Assembly: GCA_023386835.1 (NCBI GenBank) | Contig: JAEWIY010000120.1 | Coordinates: 1 to 16,190, forward strand | Reading direction: 5' to 3' | Source: Verrucomicrobiota bacterium | GTDB lineage: Bacteria > Verrucomicrobiota > Verrucomicrobiia > Opitutales > Opitutaceae | Length of the DNA: 16,190 bases | Shown here: piece by piece, positions 14,931 to 16,190 of the stretch | How positions within the stretch are numbered: the first letter of the stretch is position 1 | Layout of the letters: each line of letters starts with the position of its first letter | Notes under the pieces: model-generated | Seen by the model: the letters and a program-made list of their open reading frames with translations, nothing else | Databases searched by the model: none | What the model was told of the DNA's origin: nothing | Position numbers and translations under genes: made by a program

Positions 14931-14957
14931 GGTTCAACAACGAGACTAAGTTGGACC
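14931..14957. promoter_or_regulatory. Inverted repeat in the divergent esterase/symporter region
   Basis: GGTTCAAC and GTTGGACC form an imperfect inverted repeat (seven of eight positions pair) with 11 nt between the arms. It lies about 50 nt before the symporter start and 70 nt from the esterase start. Two CAACCGG words also occur at 14887-14905. This is a possible operator for a shared regulator; no strong promoter boxes were seen. Confidence 0.3.
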
Positions 14958-15006
14958 TCGCCGACGCGCGGACGAACCGCCACGCTGCCGCCCGCTTTCC
15001 TCCCCC

Positions 15007-16190
15007 ATGACCTCCCTCGACTGGCTGATCATCGTCGTCTACTTCTTCCTGCTCGCTGGCATCGCCTGGTGGTCCTCCCGTCGGCAACAGACCACGGCCG
15101 ACTACTTCCTCGCCGGACGTGACATCGGGTGGTTCGTCGTCGGCTGCTCGCTCCTGGCGTCAAATATCGGCTCCGAACACATCGTCGGCCTCGCCGGCAA
15201 CGGCGCCACCAGCGGCATGGCGATGGCGCACTGGGAACTGCACGCCTGGATCATGCTGATGCTCGGCTGGGTGTTCGTCCCGTTCTACTACCGCTCGGGG
15301 GTCTTCACGATGCCCGAGTTTCTGGAGCGCCGCTTCAACTCCGCGACCCGCTGGACGCTTTCGATCGTTTCGCTCGTTGCCTACGTCTTCACCAAGGTCT
15401 CGGTGACCGTCTACGCCGGCGCGGTGGTATTCATGGCGCTGCTACCCGACACGTTCGGTTCGCCGGAAAACGCCTTCTGGGTCGGCGCCTTCACCACGGT
15501 GGTCCTGACCGGGATTTACACGGTTGTCGGCGGCCTGCGCGCGGTGGTTTACACCGAGGTCGCCCAGACGCTGCTGCTGCTGGGCGGCTCCGCGTTTATC
15601 ACCTTCTTCGGACTCGGCATGCTGGGGGGCTGGGATGAGCTGAAGCTGAGCCTGTCCGCTCAACCCGAGCAGTTCGCACTTTGGCGGCCCCTGTCGGATC
15701 CCGATTTCCCGTGGCTGGGCGTGATGATCGCCTCGCCGGTGGTCGGCATTTGGTATTGGTGTACTGACCAGTACATCGTGCAACGTACCCTCGCCGCGCG
15801 GTCGCTCAAGGACGCCCGGCGCGGCGCGATCTGGGGCGGTTTCCTCAAGGTTCTGCCGGTCTTCATCTTCCTCGTTCCCGGCATGATCGGCTACGCGCTC
15901 TACCAAAAGGGTATGCTGCCGCTCGCCACCAACGCCGACGGCTCCGTCCGCGGTGACGCCGTCTTCCCCACGATGGTCGCTACCCTGCTCCCCGCCGGCC
16001 TCCGCGGCATCGTCGTCGCCGGCCTGCTCTCCGCGCTGATGAGTTCGCTCGCGTCGCTCTTCAACTCCTGCGCCACGCTCTTCACCGTCGACATCTACGG
16101 CAAACTTCGCCCAGGCCGCCCCGATCGCGAGCTCGTCAAAGTCGGCCGCATCGCCACCGGCGTCGTTGTCGTCCTCGGCATCCTCTGGAT
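15007..16190 (+). CDS. SSS-family sodium:solute symporter (SGLT-like), 3' end beyond window
   Basis: The first 394 codons are present and remain open to the window edge. The N-terminus is a membrane helix (WLIIVVYFFLLAGIAWWSS) followed by the family's ADYFLAGRDIGWFVVG segment and the TM1-like LLASNIGSEHIVGLAG motif with its sodium/substrate-lining residues. About nine or ten hydrophobic helices follow. Near the right edge is VVAGLLSALMSSLASLFNS, the SSS signature region with the conserved Ser pair of the second sodium site. Full SGLT-like members have about 500-600 residues, so about a third is missing. They import sugars or related solutes with sodium across the inner membrane. The ATG at 15007 has no strong Shine-Dalgarno. 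The divergent esterase/isomerase pair suggests a sugar substrate. Confidence 0.93.
   Translation, partial: MTSLDWLIIVVYFFLLAGIAWWSSRRQQTTADYFLAGRDIGWFVVGCSLLASNIGSEHIVGLAGNGATSGMAMAHWELHAWIMLMLGWVFVPFYYRSGVFTMPEFLERRFNSATRWTLSIVSLVAYVFTKVSVTVYAGAVVFMALLPDTFGSPENAFWVGAFTTVVLTGIYTVVGGLRAVVYTEVAQTLLLLGGSAFITFFGLGMLGGWDELKLSLSAQPEQFALWRPLSDPDFPWLGVMIASPVVGIWYWCTDQYIVQRTLAARSLKDARRGAIWGGFLKVLPVFIFLVPGMIGYALYQKGMLPLATNADGSVRGDAVFPTMVATLLPAGLRGIVVAGLLSALMSSLASLFNSCATLFTVDIYGKLRPGRPDRELVKVGRIATGVVVVLGILW

Noticed and set aside
14861..15010. Plus-strand open frame ending in ATGA overlap with the symporter start
   Set aside because: It looks protein-like (GLASQAWFNNETKLDLADA) but has no start codon in the 49 codons and sits in a divergent promoter region; probably chance.
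14086..15087. 333-codon minus-strand open frame covering the esterase start and symporter start
   Set aside because: Low-complexity Arg/Gly/Pro-rich product overlapping two well-supported genes.

Overview
The window looks like chromosomal DNA of a high-GC, polysaccharide-degrading Gram-negative bacterium. My best guess is Verrucomicrobiota, Opitutaceae-like. The reasons are a DUF5069 gene, exported GH106/GH95-type glycosidases, a predicted exported xylose-isomerase-like TIM-barrel protein, a secreted alpha/beta hydrolase and an SSS-family sodium:solute symporter. This placement is inference from gene content, not from a marker gene. No CRISPR array, prophage or plasmid origin was seen.

Left part (1-2120): a cytoplasmic sugar phosphate isomerase/epimerase and a DUF5069 gene lie on the minus strand, followed by a small minus-strand membrane protein. 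Middle-left (2290-3645): a plus-strand pair encodes a DUF1398 protein and an ECF-type sigma factor with a cysteine-containing C-terminal tail. The pair is bracketed by two copies of a 23-nt sequence, one of which is part of a strong minus-strand terminator.

Scar region (about 3760-4790): this holds a plus-strand gene fragment that keeps only a C-terminal domain, and a minus-strand GH95 alpha-L-fucosidase remnant that keeps only the N-terminus and carries stops and a frameshift. Next to it is an apparently intact GH106 alpha-L-rhamnosidase-like gene (4794-7808, minus). Upstream of GH106 lie a remnant of an ISL3-type transposase and several hundred bases with no convincing gene. Together these suggest a glycan-degradation locus that has been eroded by deletion and rearrangement.

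Right part (8470-12605): an initiator tRNA-Met with unusual identity positions and its own terminator (minus), a secreted PRC-barrel + BON protein with a strong terminator, then a two-gene unit encoding a cNMP-binding/CBS/DUF294 nucleotidyltransferase-like protein and a DnaQ-like 3'-5' exonuclease. The unit ends at a hairpin shared with the convergent genes to its right.

Right end (12611-16190): a secreted alpha/beta hydrolase (esterase) and a predicted exported sugar-isomerase-like TIM barrel form a minus-strand pair. They are divergent from an SSS symporter that runs off the window. This fits a small module for sugar ester cleavage, sugar processing and uptake. I found no clearly new system. 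The points most worth a second look are the GH95/C-terminal-fragment scar, the sigma factor/DUF1398 pair between repeats, and the unusual initiator tRNA.
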